Shown one piece after another: positions 8,597-16,619 of a DNA stretch of 64,000 nucleotides. The notes below the pieces were generated by a model, which was not told the origin of the DNA, made no database searches, and saw nothing but the letters and a program-made list of their open reading frames with translations. The position numbers were made by a program, and so were the translations under genes. Positions within the stretch are counted from its first letter, which is position 1; the number at the start of each line of letters is the position of its first letter. This DNA comes from Domibacillus iocasae (GTDB taxonomy: Bacteria > Bacillota > Bacilli > Bacillales > Domibacillaceae), in contig NZ_MAMP01000021.1 of NCBI RefSeq assembly GCF_001750285.1, forward strand, positions 124,001 to 188,000, written 5' to 3'.

Positions 8597-9121
8597 ATGA
8601 GCAGTCAGAGGAAGCTGGTCTTTTATGGAGCGATCAGTGTAGACCGCTATATTGTACGGGAGGACCATTCGTTGGATTGGTTAATAGAGACAGAGGGAGA
8701 AAAAGAGACAAGTCGGATTTCTACGAAACGGTTGATACCATTTTAATGGAGAGAAAAACGTACGAACAAATTTTGATACTTTTCCCACAGAAATTTTTGT
8801 ATAAAGAAGGGCGGTGTTTTGTTTTCTCCCGTTCTATGACAGGATCAAACGAGGAAGTCCCGTTCATTAATGACGATGGCTCCACATTTATCCAAGATTT
8901 AAAAGAGGAGGAAGGCAAGCATATTTGGATTGTTGGCGAGGTGAAGTGTTAGACCCGCTGCTTCAGGCCAAACTGGTGGACGCGTTTATTATACAGGTTG
9001 CGCCGTCCATTATCGGCAGTGGGATCTCGTTATGTAAGCAGGGAAATCAAGAGAACGATTTGACGCTGGTGGGATCCGGCGCTACAAACAATTGGCTGAA
9101 TGGCATTATGTGCTCAAGTAG
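8597..9121 (+). pseudogene. Dihydrofolate reductase family protein (YyaP-like/RibD C-domain), frameshifted
   Basis: The conceptual protein begins at ATG 8597 with a good ribosome site and reads KLVFYGAISVDRYIVRE, the usual start of small DHFR-fold (RibD_C) proteins. Reading then must shift near 8705-8717 to recover FYETVDTILMERKTYEQ, again near 8938-8942 (a missing base in the IVGGGE motif) to recover EVLDPLLQAKLVDAFI, and again near 9078-9082 to recover RYKQLAEWHYVLK and the natural stop at 9119-9121. Three independent shifts argue for real decay. The homologues are NADPH-dependent reductases of unknown substrate. Confidence 0.75.
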
Positions 9122-9228
9122 TACATTCAAGCTGTTTTTTCGAAGATGGGACGGAAACAAGTAAAAGCACTATTATTAGAGGGGTGTAGATGTTAAAATT
9201 TAACTATACACAGATGGGAGGGATTTAG

Positions 9229-10053
9229 ATGAAAAAGGAAATAATCATCCATTCCTTTGATGGAACTGAACTGTATATGCAAAAAAATACGCCTCAAAAT
9301 CCGCATGCGGTAATGGTTATTGTCCATGGACTTGGCGAGCATTCGGGCCGGTACGAGTACGTAACCGAAAAGTTGAATGGGTATGGATATGCCGTCTACC
9401 GTTTTGACAACCGCGGCCATGGGAAATCCGGCGGCGCACGAGGCTATGTGGAGGATGCGTCCAAATTCGTTCATGATGCACATGAAGTCGTAAAGGCGGC
9501 TCGTCATGACTATCCGAAACTGCCGATTTTCATGCTCGGTCACAGTATGGGCGGATTTATTGCGGCGTCTTATGGTGTTCAATACAAAAATACATTGGCC
9601 GGCCAAATTTTCTCCGGGCCTGTCATTCTGGAACTGCCGGCATTCGATGAGTTAAAAAAGCTGGATATGGAAAAAGAGGCGCTGACGCGGATTCCGAACG
9701 GACTGGCTCACCTGATCTGCCGCAGCCCGGCTGTCGTCCAGGATTACGAAAACGACCCATACAATTTAAAAGAATTCACCGCAAAACTGCTGACGGCTGT
9801 TTTTCAAGAGGGTGTACAACATTTGCTTCAAAAGCTCCCTCAGTACACATATCCTTGTTATATTTTACACGGCGAGGACGATCAAATCGTTCCTGCCGAT
9901 TCAGGAAGGTACTTATACGACCACATTGCCTCTGAAGATAAATCTATTTGTGTAATCCCGCACCTCTATCATGAAATACTGAATGAGGAAAAAGAAAAAG
10001 ACGAGCTTTTACAAGAAATATTCGAATGGATAGAAGAACGAATACAAAAATAA
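9229..10053 (+). CDS. Alpha/beta hydrolase, monoacylglycerol lipase/lysophospholipase type
   Basis: A 274-residue serine hydrolase of the Hydrolase_4 group. The nucleophile elbow GHSMGG is at about residues 104-109, and the oxyanion region HGLGEHSGRY near residue 28 is the typical HG-x-x-E-H-S motif of monoglyceride lipases. An acid in GEDDQIV and a histidine in HLYHEI complete the triad. It has no signal peptide, so it should act inside the cell on monoacylglycerols or lysophospholipids. ATG 9229 follows GGGAGG. Confidence 0.85.
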   Translation: MKKEIIIHSFDGTELYMQKNTPQNPHAVMVIVHGLGEHSGRYEYVTEKLNGYGYAVYRFDNRGHGKSGGARGYVEDASKFVHDAHEVVKAARHDYPKLPIFMLGHSMGGFIAASYGVQYKNTLAGQIFSGPVILELPAFDELKKLDMEKEALTRIPNGLAHLICRSPAVVQDYENDPYNLKEFTAKLLTAVFQEGVQHLLQKLPQYTYPCYILHGEDDQIVPADSGRYLYDHIASEDKSICVIPHLYHEILNEEKEKDELLQEIFEWIEERIQK

Positions 10054-10071
10054 AATTGCTCTGCATGTAAA

Positions 10072-10104
10072 ATAGCCACCCTGTTTTTCCAAAAGGGTGG
10101 CTAT
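10072..10104. terminator. Bidirectional terminator
   Basis: ATAGCCACCCT (10072-10082) pairs perfectly with AGGGTGGCTAT (10094-10104). It lies between the converging lipase and FhuF-like genes. Confidence 0.75.
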
Positions 10105-10109
10105 AATAT

Positions 10110-10742
10110 TTACAATGTTTTTGCCGTTTCACACTGCTTTTCTTTTAAAAGTGGGCAGTATGGGCATTTATCGCACCCGGGCACTTCTTTATACAAGCAG
10201 CACGTCAGCCGGCTGAAGTTCGCCATGGCTTCTTCCGGTGTCTGCTTTTGCAGGAATCGTTCGTATTGTTTTAAAAGCGACAGATCGCGTGTATCCTGCA
10301 GCACATGCACGTACATCCAGAGTGCATAGCCGAAGATGTTTTCCCGGGAAATAACCGCTGGCAGCTTGGCGTTTTTAGCCATCAGTGTGACGATTGGGTC
10401 AACAAGCCGTTTTAAAAGCAGAGCGGCTCCTTCATCTCCACAAGATTCCCATTTCTCATGGGACAGCTGAAACAAAATCGGCCACGGTTCCCCGTCACTC
10501 ATAACAATTTCCACCTCATCCGGGCTGCCTGTCCATATACGCCGCTCCTCTGAAAAAATGGCCAAATGGCCGGTGATAAACAGTCCGTAACGGCGCATAA
10601 ACATCGAGGCTGCTGCCGGAAGTGATGCAGTGCCCAATTCTTTTTCGGCTGAATGTGCCATTAATTGCACGTCTTTTGCCCACTCCAAAACCGTCCCTGC
10701 CGCTTCCTGCCCATTCGTAAACTTAAACATCGACCGGTCCAA
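10110..10742 (-). CDS. FhuF-like siderophore ferric-iron reductase (2Fe-2S)
   Basis: A 210-residue protein ending in TCCLYKEVPGCDKCPYCPL: the adjacent Cys pair and the later Cys-x2-Cys are the 2Fe-2S binding pattern of FhuF-type ferric reductases, which release iron from imported siderophores in the cytosol. I choose the TTG start at 10742, eight bases after GGAGG. The upstream ATG at 10757 contains that ribosome site within its own first codons and would sit at about +2 of the predicted transcript. A Fur box overlaps the promoter, so it should be iron repressed. Confidence 0.8.
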   Translation of the reverse strand: MDRSMFKFTNGQEAAGTVLEWAKDVQLMAHSAEKELGTASLPAAASMFMRRYGLFITGHLAIFSEERRIWTGSPDEVEIVMSDGEPWPILFQLSHEKWESCGDEGAALLLKRLVDPIVTLMAKNAKLPAVISRENIFGYALWMYVHVLQDTRDLSLLKQYERFLQKQTPEEAMANFSRLTCCLYKEVPGCDKCPYCPLLKEKQCETAKTL

Positions 10743-10765
10743 GCCGACCACCTCCATGATTATTT

Positions 10766-10795
10766 ATTATAAGTGAAAATGATTTTCAAAATCAA
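10766..10795 (-). promoter_or_regulatory. Fur-boxed promoter of FhuF-like gene
   Basis: On the minus strand TTGATT (10795-10790), an 18-base spacer and TATAAT (10771-10766) form a sigma-A promoter. The spacer contains TGAAAATGATTTTCA (10774-10788), a perfect 7-1-7 palindrome with two symmetric differences from the Fur consensus TGATAATNATTATCA. Confidence 0.75.
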
Positions 10796-10866
10796 CATAA
10801 GCACCAAGCCGTGCCCTGATGATTTTTTTATACATATTCTGCAAGAGAGAGTGGAGGTGGATACAG

Positions 10867-10992
10867 ATGAAAAAACGTGGATGCGGGTGCGGATGTGGAT
10901 GCAAAAAACAAGAAGGCTTTAATCCTGGCAGAAAGTCCGGTAAGAAAAAGTCCACGAATTCCGTGACCCAGTCTTCGAAGCGGAAAGGGTGA
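10867..10992 (+). CDS. 41-residue Cys/Gly and Lys-rich small protein
   Basis: ATG 10867 is preceded by GGAGGTGG at good spacing. The product starts MKKRGCGCGCGCKKQ and continues as a basic Ser/Lys-rich tail. Four alternating Cys in GCGCGCGC could bind metal or cross-link, as in some spore coat or cuticle-like proteins. CATATTCT at 10833-10840 fits the -10 (CATANNNT) of sporulation sigma E/K promoters, with no convincing -35. No similar named family comes to mind. Its divergent partner is the Fur-regulated reductase. Confidence 0.55.
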   Translation: MKKRGCGCGCGCKKQEGFNPGRKSGKKKSTNSVTQSSKRKG

Positions 10993-11030
10993 TAGAAGCG
11001 ATAAAGAAAATAGCCAAAATGATTTAGTCG

Positions 11031-11077
11031 GTGTCAGGACCAGGCTGCTTTAACGCAGGGGGAGACTGGCACTTTTT
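11031..11077 (+). terminator. Nested hairpin followed by T-run
   Basis: GTGTCAG (11031-11037) pairs with CTGGCAC (11066-11072); inside it CTGC/GCAG form a second stem; five T follow. It lies 39 bases after the Cys-rich small gene and is its likely terminator. Confidence 0.6.
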
Positions 11078-11233
11078 CTTGCCGATTGAATGGACATAAA
11101 CTATTCACGTTTCTTTAAGAAGAAGTAATCTTTTAGCTGTCTGTTCATTTTTTTACTTTTTTATCTTTGTTCTGATTTGCTTAAAGAAAGTATCTGTCTT
11201 TTTCCTTTATGATAAGAAGAGAGAAAGAGCAAA

Positions 11234-11280
11234 ATGTCGAACAAGCCCTATTTGCCGATGTGAGAAATAGGCGATTTTTT
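11234..11280 (+). promoter_or_regulatory. Possible leader peptide plus terminator (attenuator) before helicase gene
   Basis: A nine-codon reading frame (11234-11263, MSNKPYLPM) overlaps a hairpin whose left arm (11244-11253) lies in codons 4-7, right arm AAATAGGC (11265-11272) follows its stop, and six T end at 11280. A TATGAT -10-like element at 11208-11213 would give a short untranslated leader. The arrangement resembles ribosome-controlled attenuators of resistance genes; no alternative antiterminator stem was worked out. Confidence 0.35.
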
Positions 11281-11356
11281 ATATAAATTCGCATGAATAA
11301 AGGCCTGTTTTTGTTGGAAGTGGTAATATGGTGGAAAAGAGAAATTTGGTGATAAC

Positions 11357-14254
11357 ATGGAAAACTTTATCGAAAACCTGCAAGGTTCTTTATACAAAGG
11401 CTTTATCAATCAAAACGAATTAAAGCCGGGCAACTTCAAGCCACAGCTTCTCATTAACAATGCGAAACAAAACGAAAATGTCCTTACCACTATTTTAGAA
11501 GAATTGGACAAAAGTCAGTCATTCCTTTTTTCGGTGGCGTTTATTACCGAAAGCGGGCTCGCAACATTAAAAGCGAAACTATTGGATCTGCACCAAAAAG
11601 GCATTTGTGGACGTATTTTAACATCGACTTTTTTAAATTTCAACCAGCCGAAAGTATTTAGTGAGTTAATGAAAATCGAAAATATTGAAGTTCGAACGAC
11701 CGATATAAAAGGATTTCATGCCAAAGGTTACATTTTCGACCAGGGTCATTCATTTTCGCTGATCGTTGGCAGTTCAAATTTAACAGCACACGCTTTAAAA
11801 GTAAATTATGAGTGGAACGTCAAGCTCACTTCACACGGAAATGGTGAAATTGTCCATCACTTTAAAGACCAATTTGAAAATGTGTGGGAAAAGGCGGAGA
11901 CGTTAACTCAAGAATGGATTGACCGCTACGAAGTGACATACAGTGCAACGCAGGAGCAGCGTGCGATGCAGCAAGTCATCGATCCGCCAACGAATTATGA
12001 GACAAATTCAATTCAAAAAGCGTTAGAAATTAAACCGAATAAAATGCAGGAAACAGCTCTTCAACAAATTCAATCGCTTCGAAATGAACAAAAACAAAAA
12101 GCATTAGTCATTTCTGCAACCGGTACAGGGAAAACGTATTTGTCGGCTTTTGATGTGCGCGCTTTTCGGCCAAAGCGCATGCTGTTTGTGGTGCACCGTG
12201 AACAAATTTTGCAAAAAGCGATGAACGATTTTCGAATGATTTTAGGTGGATCGGAAGAGGACTTCGGTATTTTATCAGGCACGTCGAAACAAGTTCAGGC
12301 GAAGTATTTATTTGCGACGATTCAAACGATCTCAAAACGTGAGGTTCTTCAACAATTTGAACCAGACATGTTTGATTACATATTGATTGATGAAGTGCAC
12401 AAAGCGGGAGCGGAGTCATATCTTCGTGTTATTAACCATTTTGTTCCTGCTTTTTTAATGGGGATGACGGCGACACCGGAACGGACCGATGACTTTAATA
12501 TTTACGAATTGTTTGATTATAACATCGCATATGAAATTCGGTTGCAGGAAGCACTTGAAGAAGACATGCTTTGTCCCTTTCACTATTTCGGCGTCACCGA
12601 TTTAGAGATTAATGGCGAAGTGATTGACGAAAAGACAACGTTTATGCAACTCGTTTCTGAAAACCGAATCAATCATATTATTGATAAAATCGGTTACTAT
12701 AGCTATTCGGGTAAAACAGTAAAAGGACTTATGTTTTGCAGTCGAAAAGAAGAAGCGAAAGAATTGTCAGCGAAACTAAATGAGCGAGGGTATCGAACAG
12801 TTGCGTTGACTGGAGATGACAGGCAAGAAGTGCGCCTTCGTCGAGTAGAAGATCTTGAAAATGGGAAATTGGACTATATCTTAACTGTTGATATCTTCAA
12901 TGAAGGAATCGACATTCCGTGTATTAATCAAGTTGTCATGCTTCGTCAAACGCAGTCTAGCATTGTCTTTATTCAGCAGCTCGGCCGCGGCTTGCGCAAG
13001 CACGACTCAAAAGATTTCGTCACGATTATCGATTTTATCGGCAATTACAAGAACAATTACATGATTCCAGTGGCACTTTCAGGGGATCAGTCTCAAAATA
13101 AAGATAACATCCGTCGCAAAACTGCTGAAACGAATTACATTTCCGGCGCCTCAACAATTAATTTTGAAGAGATTGCACGAAAGCAGATTTTTAAAGCGAT
13201 TAATAATAGCACATTAAACACTGCTAAATTATTAAAAGAGGCTTTTGTTAATTTGAAAAATAAAATAGGTCACGTACCACTTTTACATGATTTTGTAGCA
13301 AATCACTCTATTGATCCGATTGTGATCGCAGACAAATACAATACGTATTACCATTTTTTAATCAGCATAAAAGAAAAAACACCTATATTGTCTTTATACG
13401 AACAGCACGTGTTAACGATGTTGTCACTTGAAGTGTTGAACGGAAAACGGCGACATGAAGTTCTTTTATTGGATCAATTACTAGGGCAAAAACAAGTGAG
13501 CCATGATACATATTTAAGTATCTTACGTGAAAATGATTGTACAGTAGACGACCAAACGATTGAATCTGTTCAGCGTATCGTTGATCTATCGTTCTTTAAT
13601 CAAGCAACACAAAAAAAGTATGGTGATGAACCGGTTGTAGTAGTTAAAGACGATATTTATAAGCTGAATGAAAAAATTCAACAAAGTCTATCTGAGAATT
13701 TATTTTTTGAAACACTCATGAAAGATGTTATTGAAACAGCAAAAGAAAAAAATAAAGCTTACCTATGTGAGGAATCATTAACAATTTATCAAAAGTATTC
13801 GCGTAAAGATGTGTGTAAATTGCTGAACTGGAAAAGTGATGAAAGCTCTACGATTTATGGATATAAACCTAAATACGGGACTTGTCCAATTTTTATCACA
13901 TATCATAAAAACGAAGAAGTAGAAGCCAGCGTTAATTATGGGGATGAATTTATTAGTCCGGAATTGTTAAAGTGGTTTACACGTAGTAATAGAACGCTAA
14001 AATCAACTGAAGTACAAAAAATTGTAGAAGCCGAGCAAAGTGGAGTAGATATTCATATTTTCGTGAAAAAAGATGATGATGAAGGTACAGATTTTTATTA
14101 TTTGGGCAAAGCACTTCCCGATCGAAAAACAGTTGAGCAAACGACCATGCAAGATAAACATCAGAAAGATATCCCTGTTGTTACAATGAGCATGGTCATG
14201 GAAAAGCCGATTGAGCATTCGCTCTATCATTATTTAACCGAAGGAGCCAATTAA
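11357..14254 (+). CDS. PLD-like nuclease/superfamily 2 helicase with C-terminal DUF3427
   Basis: A 965-residue protein with three parts. Residues 35-170 form a phospholipase-D-like domain with one H-x-K-x4-D motif (H121, K123, D128) followed by GSSNLT. Residues 225-590 are a DEAD/DEAH-type helicase: Walker A GTGKT (256-260), DEVH (345-348), TATPER, and QQLGRGLRK (540 onward). The rest resembles DUF3427. Proteins of this layout occur in DNA repair or defence contexts; a single HKD motif suggests the nuclease works as a dimer. The gene is visibly AT-richer than its neighbours, hinting at transfer. The next gene (NUDIX) follows after one base, so they are coupled. Confidence 0.85.
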   Translation: MENFIENLQGSLYKGFINQNELKPGNFKPQLLINNAKQNENVLTTILEELDKSQSFLFSVAFITESGLATLKAKLLDLHQKGICGRILTSTFLNFNQPKVFSELMKIENIEVRTTDIKGFHAKGYIFDQGHSFSLIVGSSNLTAHALKVNYEWNVKLTSHGNGEIVHHFKDQFENVWEKAETLTQEWIDRYEVTYSATQEQRAMQQVIDPPTNYETNSIQKALEIKPNKMQETALQQIQSLRNEQKQKALVISATGTGKTYLSAFDVRAFRPKRMLFVVHREQILQKAMNDFRMILGGSEEDFGILSGTSKQVQAKYLFATIQTISKREVLQQFEPDMFDYILIDEVHKAGAESYLRVINHFVPAFLMGMTATPERTDDFNIYELFDYNIAYEIRLQEALEEDMLCPFHYFGVTDLEINGEVIDEKTTFMQLVSENRINHIIDKIGYYSYSGKTVKGLMFCSRKEEAKELSAKLNERGYRTVALTGDDRQEVRLRRVEDLENGKLDYILTVDIFNEGIDIPCINQVVMLRQTQSSIVFIQQLGRGLRKHDSKDFVTIIDFIGNYKNNYMIPVALSGDQSQNKDNIRRKTAETNYISGASTINFEEIARKQIFKAINNSTLNTAKLLKEAFVNLKNKIGHVPLLHDFVANHSIDPIVIADKYNTYYHFLISIKEKTPILSLYEQHVLTMLSLEVLNGKRRHEVLLLDQLLGQKQVSHDTYLSILRENDCTVDDQTIESVQRIVDLSFFNQATQKKYGDEPVVVVKDDIYKLNEKIQQSLSENLFFETLMKDVIETAKEKNKAYLCEESLTIYQKYSRKDVCKLLNWKSDESSTIYGYKPKYGTCPIFITYHKNEEVEASVNYGDEFISPELLKWFTRSNRTLKSTEVQKIVEAEQSGVDIHIFVKKDDDEGTDFYYLGKALPDRKTVEQTTMQDKHQKDIPVVTMSMVMEKPIEHSLYHYLTEGAN

Positions 14255-14255
14255 G

Positions 14256-14648
14256 ATGAAGAAAACGGTCCGCGTTGTTGGCGCAATAATTGAAAATGAA
14301 AATAATGAAATTCTGTGCGCGTTACGTTCACCTGAAATGACCCTGCCGAACTTGTGGGAGTTTCCTGGCGGGAAAATTGAAGCAGGTGAAACACCGGAGC
14401 AAAGTTTAAAAAGAGAGATTCAAGAAGAGTTAGCTTGCGAGATTGAAGTTGGAAGCAAAATTGAAGAAGTGACGCATGAGTATGAGACGGTTATTGTTAA
14501 TTTATTAACGTACCATTCTCGAATTATAAGAGGAGTTCCAACAGCTGAAGAACATGCGGAATTACGATGGATTTCGCGTGATCAATTAAACGAATTAGAG
14601 TGGGCGCCTGCGGATATTCCGACGATTGATAAGCTTCATAAACGTTAA
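14256..14648 (+). CDS. NUDIX (MutT-like) nucleoside triphosphate pyrophosphohydrolase
   Basis: A 130-residue protein with a complete Nudix box, GKIEAGETPEQSLKREIQEEL, at about residues 36-57 (G-x5-E-x7-REUxEE). The WEFPGGK lead-in is that of MutT/8-oxo-dGTPase and CTP pyrophosphohydrolase-like enzymes. It starts one base after the stop of the helicase gene with GAAGGAG inside the end of that gene, so the two proteins are made together. Role could be cleansing of damaged nucleotides or depletion/processing of a nucleotide signal. A weak hairpin with a T-run follows at 14647-14669. Confidence 0.85.
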   Translation: MKKTVRVVGAIIENENNEILCALRSPEMTLPNLWEFPGGKIEAGETPEQSLKREIQEELACEIEVGSKIEEVTHEYETVIVNLLTYHSRIIRGVPTAEEHAELRWISRDQLNELEWAPADIPTIDKLHKR

Positions 14649-14669
14649 AAACCTGAACAACTGGTTTTT
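14647..14669 (+). terminator. Short terminator after NUDIX gene
   Basis: AAAAACC pairs with GGTTTTT across a 9-base loop; weak but placed directly at the stop codon. Confidence 0.45.
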
Positions 14670-14906
14670 GGTTGTTAATAGAAAGAAGTCTGTTGAAGTT
14701 GTTTTGGTTGTTATTTTACATTATTTGTTATAATGCGGAAATCTCTAGTGGAATTATTCTGAAGCAGACTGAAAAAATGCTGCTTTATGTTTTTGTTCTT
14801 TTGGATGAACTTTACTGTGCAAATCTTTTAATGGCTTTATAATAAAGCTACTAAAAGGTGAAACCTGACATGACCATCTAGTGGAATGAAAGAGTAGGTG
14901 AAAGCG

Positions 14907-16292
14907 ATGGAGTTAGTGGAAACCCTGCTTATGGAGCTTGAGGCAATCTTAAATGTATCCAACGACAACATTGTTGTGACGGATGGCGACGGGATTGTGT
15001 TGCGGGTCAGTAAAAAGTGTGAAGAGATTTATGGGGGGGATGCGGCTTTTTTTCTGGGCAAGTCCGTCCGGGATCTTGAAGAACAAGGCATCTTTACTCC
15101 TTCTGTGACAGCGAGAGTGTTAAAAGAGAAAAAAGAAGTCCAGGTAATGCAGACGGCCGCAAAAGGCGGGAAGGTGATGGCGACGGGTATTCCGGTTTTT
15201 TCTCATGATAAACGGCTGATCCGGATCATCAGCTTCTCGCATGATTTAACGGAAATTCAGCGGCTGAAAGAAGATTATGATCAGCTTCAGGCGCGAATGG
15301 ATCAATATGAAGTGCAGTTGGAAGGGCTTCGGGCTTCAAAGGAAATCGTGCTGAAAAGCAAAAACATGCAGAAGATTTGGGACCTTGTTAACCGGGTGGC
15401 AAAAAGCGACGCGACGGTTGTGCTGCTCGGTGAGTCAGGTGTTGGGAAAACGATGTTTGCCCGTGCGCTGCACAATCGAAGCGGCCGGCAAAAGGAAGCC
15501 TTTATTGAGGTGAACTGCGGGGCCATCCCGCCGGCACTTTTTGAATCAGAAATGTTTGGTTATGAGGCCGGCGCTTTTACTGGTGCCTCACAAAAGGGAA
15601 AGGCAGGCATGATTGAACTTGCAGATCAAGGAACGTTATTTTTAGATGAAATCGGTGAACTGTCGATGGATATGCAGGTAAAGCTGTTGAAAGTGCTGGA
15701 AGAAAAACAAGTGAGGAGAATTGGCGGGCATCAAGTGAAGAAAGTGGATTTCCGGCTGCTGGCTGCTACAAACAATCATCTTGAAGAAATGGTGAAAAAA
15801 GGGCGGTTTCGCGAGGATTTATTTTACAGGCTGAGTGTCGTGCCAATTACCGTTCCCCCATTACGCGACCGAAAAGAAGATATTATTCAGATGGCGCACT
15901 ATTTTTTGAGTAAATTTAATCAAAAGTACGAAACCGGCAAAGTATTTCATCATGATGCCCTTGATCTTTTTCATCAATATAATTGGCCGGGCAACGTCCG
16001 TGAATTTGAAAATGTCATTGAACGGCTTGTTGTAACGATGGATTCGAACATTATTATGGCGGAGCAGGTTCCATTTTATCATTCTAATCAAAAAGTGGAG
16101 ACGAAAAAGGAAGAAATGACGATACTTGACTCAGGGTTCACAACACTGGAGGACGCGCTTGAAAAAGTGGAGCGTGAGTGGATCTGTCGTGCATTTCGCC
16201 AATGCAAAACAACGTATGAAATGGCGGAGCTTCTTGGAATAAGCCAGCCGACAGTGGTGCGGCGATTAAAGAAATACAAAATTAATTCGTAA
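14907..16292 (+). CDS. Sigma-54-dependent activator with PAS sensor domain
   Basis: A 461-residue enhancer-binding protein. Residues 10-120 form a PAS domain, then a short coiled linker (to about 155), an AAA+ domain with Walker A GESGVGKT (175-182) and the sigma-54 contact loop GAFTGA (222-227), and a Fis-type helix-turn-helix at the C-terminus (TYEMAELLGISQPTVVRRL). Start is ATG 14907 after TAGGTG. It sits directly before a -24/-12 promoter and operon and almost certainly activates it, with the PAS domain sensing a pathway compound or redox cue. The stop codon overlaps the first of two palindromes likely bound by this protein. Confidence 0.92.
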   Translation: MELVETLLMELEAILNVSNDNIVVTDGDGIVLRVSKKCEEIYGGDAAFFLGKSVRDLEEQGIFTPSVTARVLKEKKEVQVMQTAAKGGKVMATGIPVFSHDKRLIRIISFSHDLTEIQRLKEDYDQLQARMDQYEVQLEGLRASKEIVLKSKNMQKIWDLVNRVAKSDATVVLLGESGVGKTMFARALHNRSGRQKEAFIEVNCGAIPPALFESEMFGYEAGAFTGASQKGKAGMIELADQGTLFLDEIGELSMDMQVKLLKVLEEKQVRRIGGHQVKKVDFRLLAATNNHLEEMVKKGRFREDLFYRLSVVPITVPPLRDRKEDIIQMAHYFLSKFNQKYETGKVFHHDALDLFHQYNWPGNVREFENVIERLVVTMDSNIIMAEQVPFYHSNQKVETKKEEMTILDSGFTTLEDALEKVEREWICRAFRQCKTTYEMAELLGISQPTVVRRLKKYKINS

Positions 16293-16347
16293 TGAATTGA
16301 TAATTCATTTTTGAATCGAAAGAGAGCACTTTCATTCATTAATGAAT
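16291..16347. promoter_or_regulatory. Paired palindromes, probable upstream activating sequences
   Basis: AATGAATT-GAT-AATTCATT (16291-16309) is a perfect palindrome, and ATTCATT/AATGAAT (16334-16347) is a second one built from the same half-site in opposite arrangement. They lie 44-100 bases before the -24 element, the normal distance for enhancer-binding protein sites. Confidence 0.65.
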
Positions 16348-16390
16348 TATTTTTTTAAAGCAAAAAGTGTCTAAACCTATAGTTCAGCAA

Positions 16391-16407
16391 TTGGCACGCT
16401 TCTTGCA
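16391..16407 (+). promoter_or_regulatory. Sigma-54 (SigL) -24/-12 promoter
   Basis: TTGGCACGCTTCTTGCA matches the sigma-54 consensus TTGGCACN5TTGCA exactly, with GG (16393-16394) and GC (16405-16406) ten bases apart. Transcription should begin near 16419, leaving a 200-base AT-rich leader before the ureohydrolase gene. Confidence 0.95.
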
Positions 16408-16455
16408 ATTAAAATGAAAAACGTATTAGAAAGAATTTTATTATTTTGATATAAT

Positions 16456-16469
16456 TGTAAGCGCTTCAA
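16456..16469. promoter_or_regulatory. cre-like catabolite repression site
   Basis: TGTAAGCGCTTCAA matches the CcpA operator consensus TGWAARCGYTWNCW at 13 of 14 positions. It lies downstream of the sigma-54 promoter, where bound CcpA would block elongation, as in sigma-L-driven operons such as levanase. Confidence 0.6.
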
Positions 16470-16619
16470 TTTTAATTATATTTTTATTGATTTATGAGAA
16501 TTAACATTGGTATTTAGGGATTTTAAGAATATTGTCAGAAAAACTAACAAGATTATGGATAAAGAAAAAAGATTTATTATTATAATATTAAGAGAATTAA
16601 TCATCAGGAGGTTTTTTAA

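Noticed and set aside
11067-11080. TGGCAC...TTGC resembling a second sigma-54 promoter
   Set aside because: GG and GC are 11 bases apart, not 10, and the site is part of a terminator hairpin.
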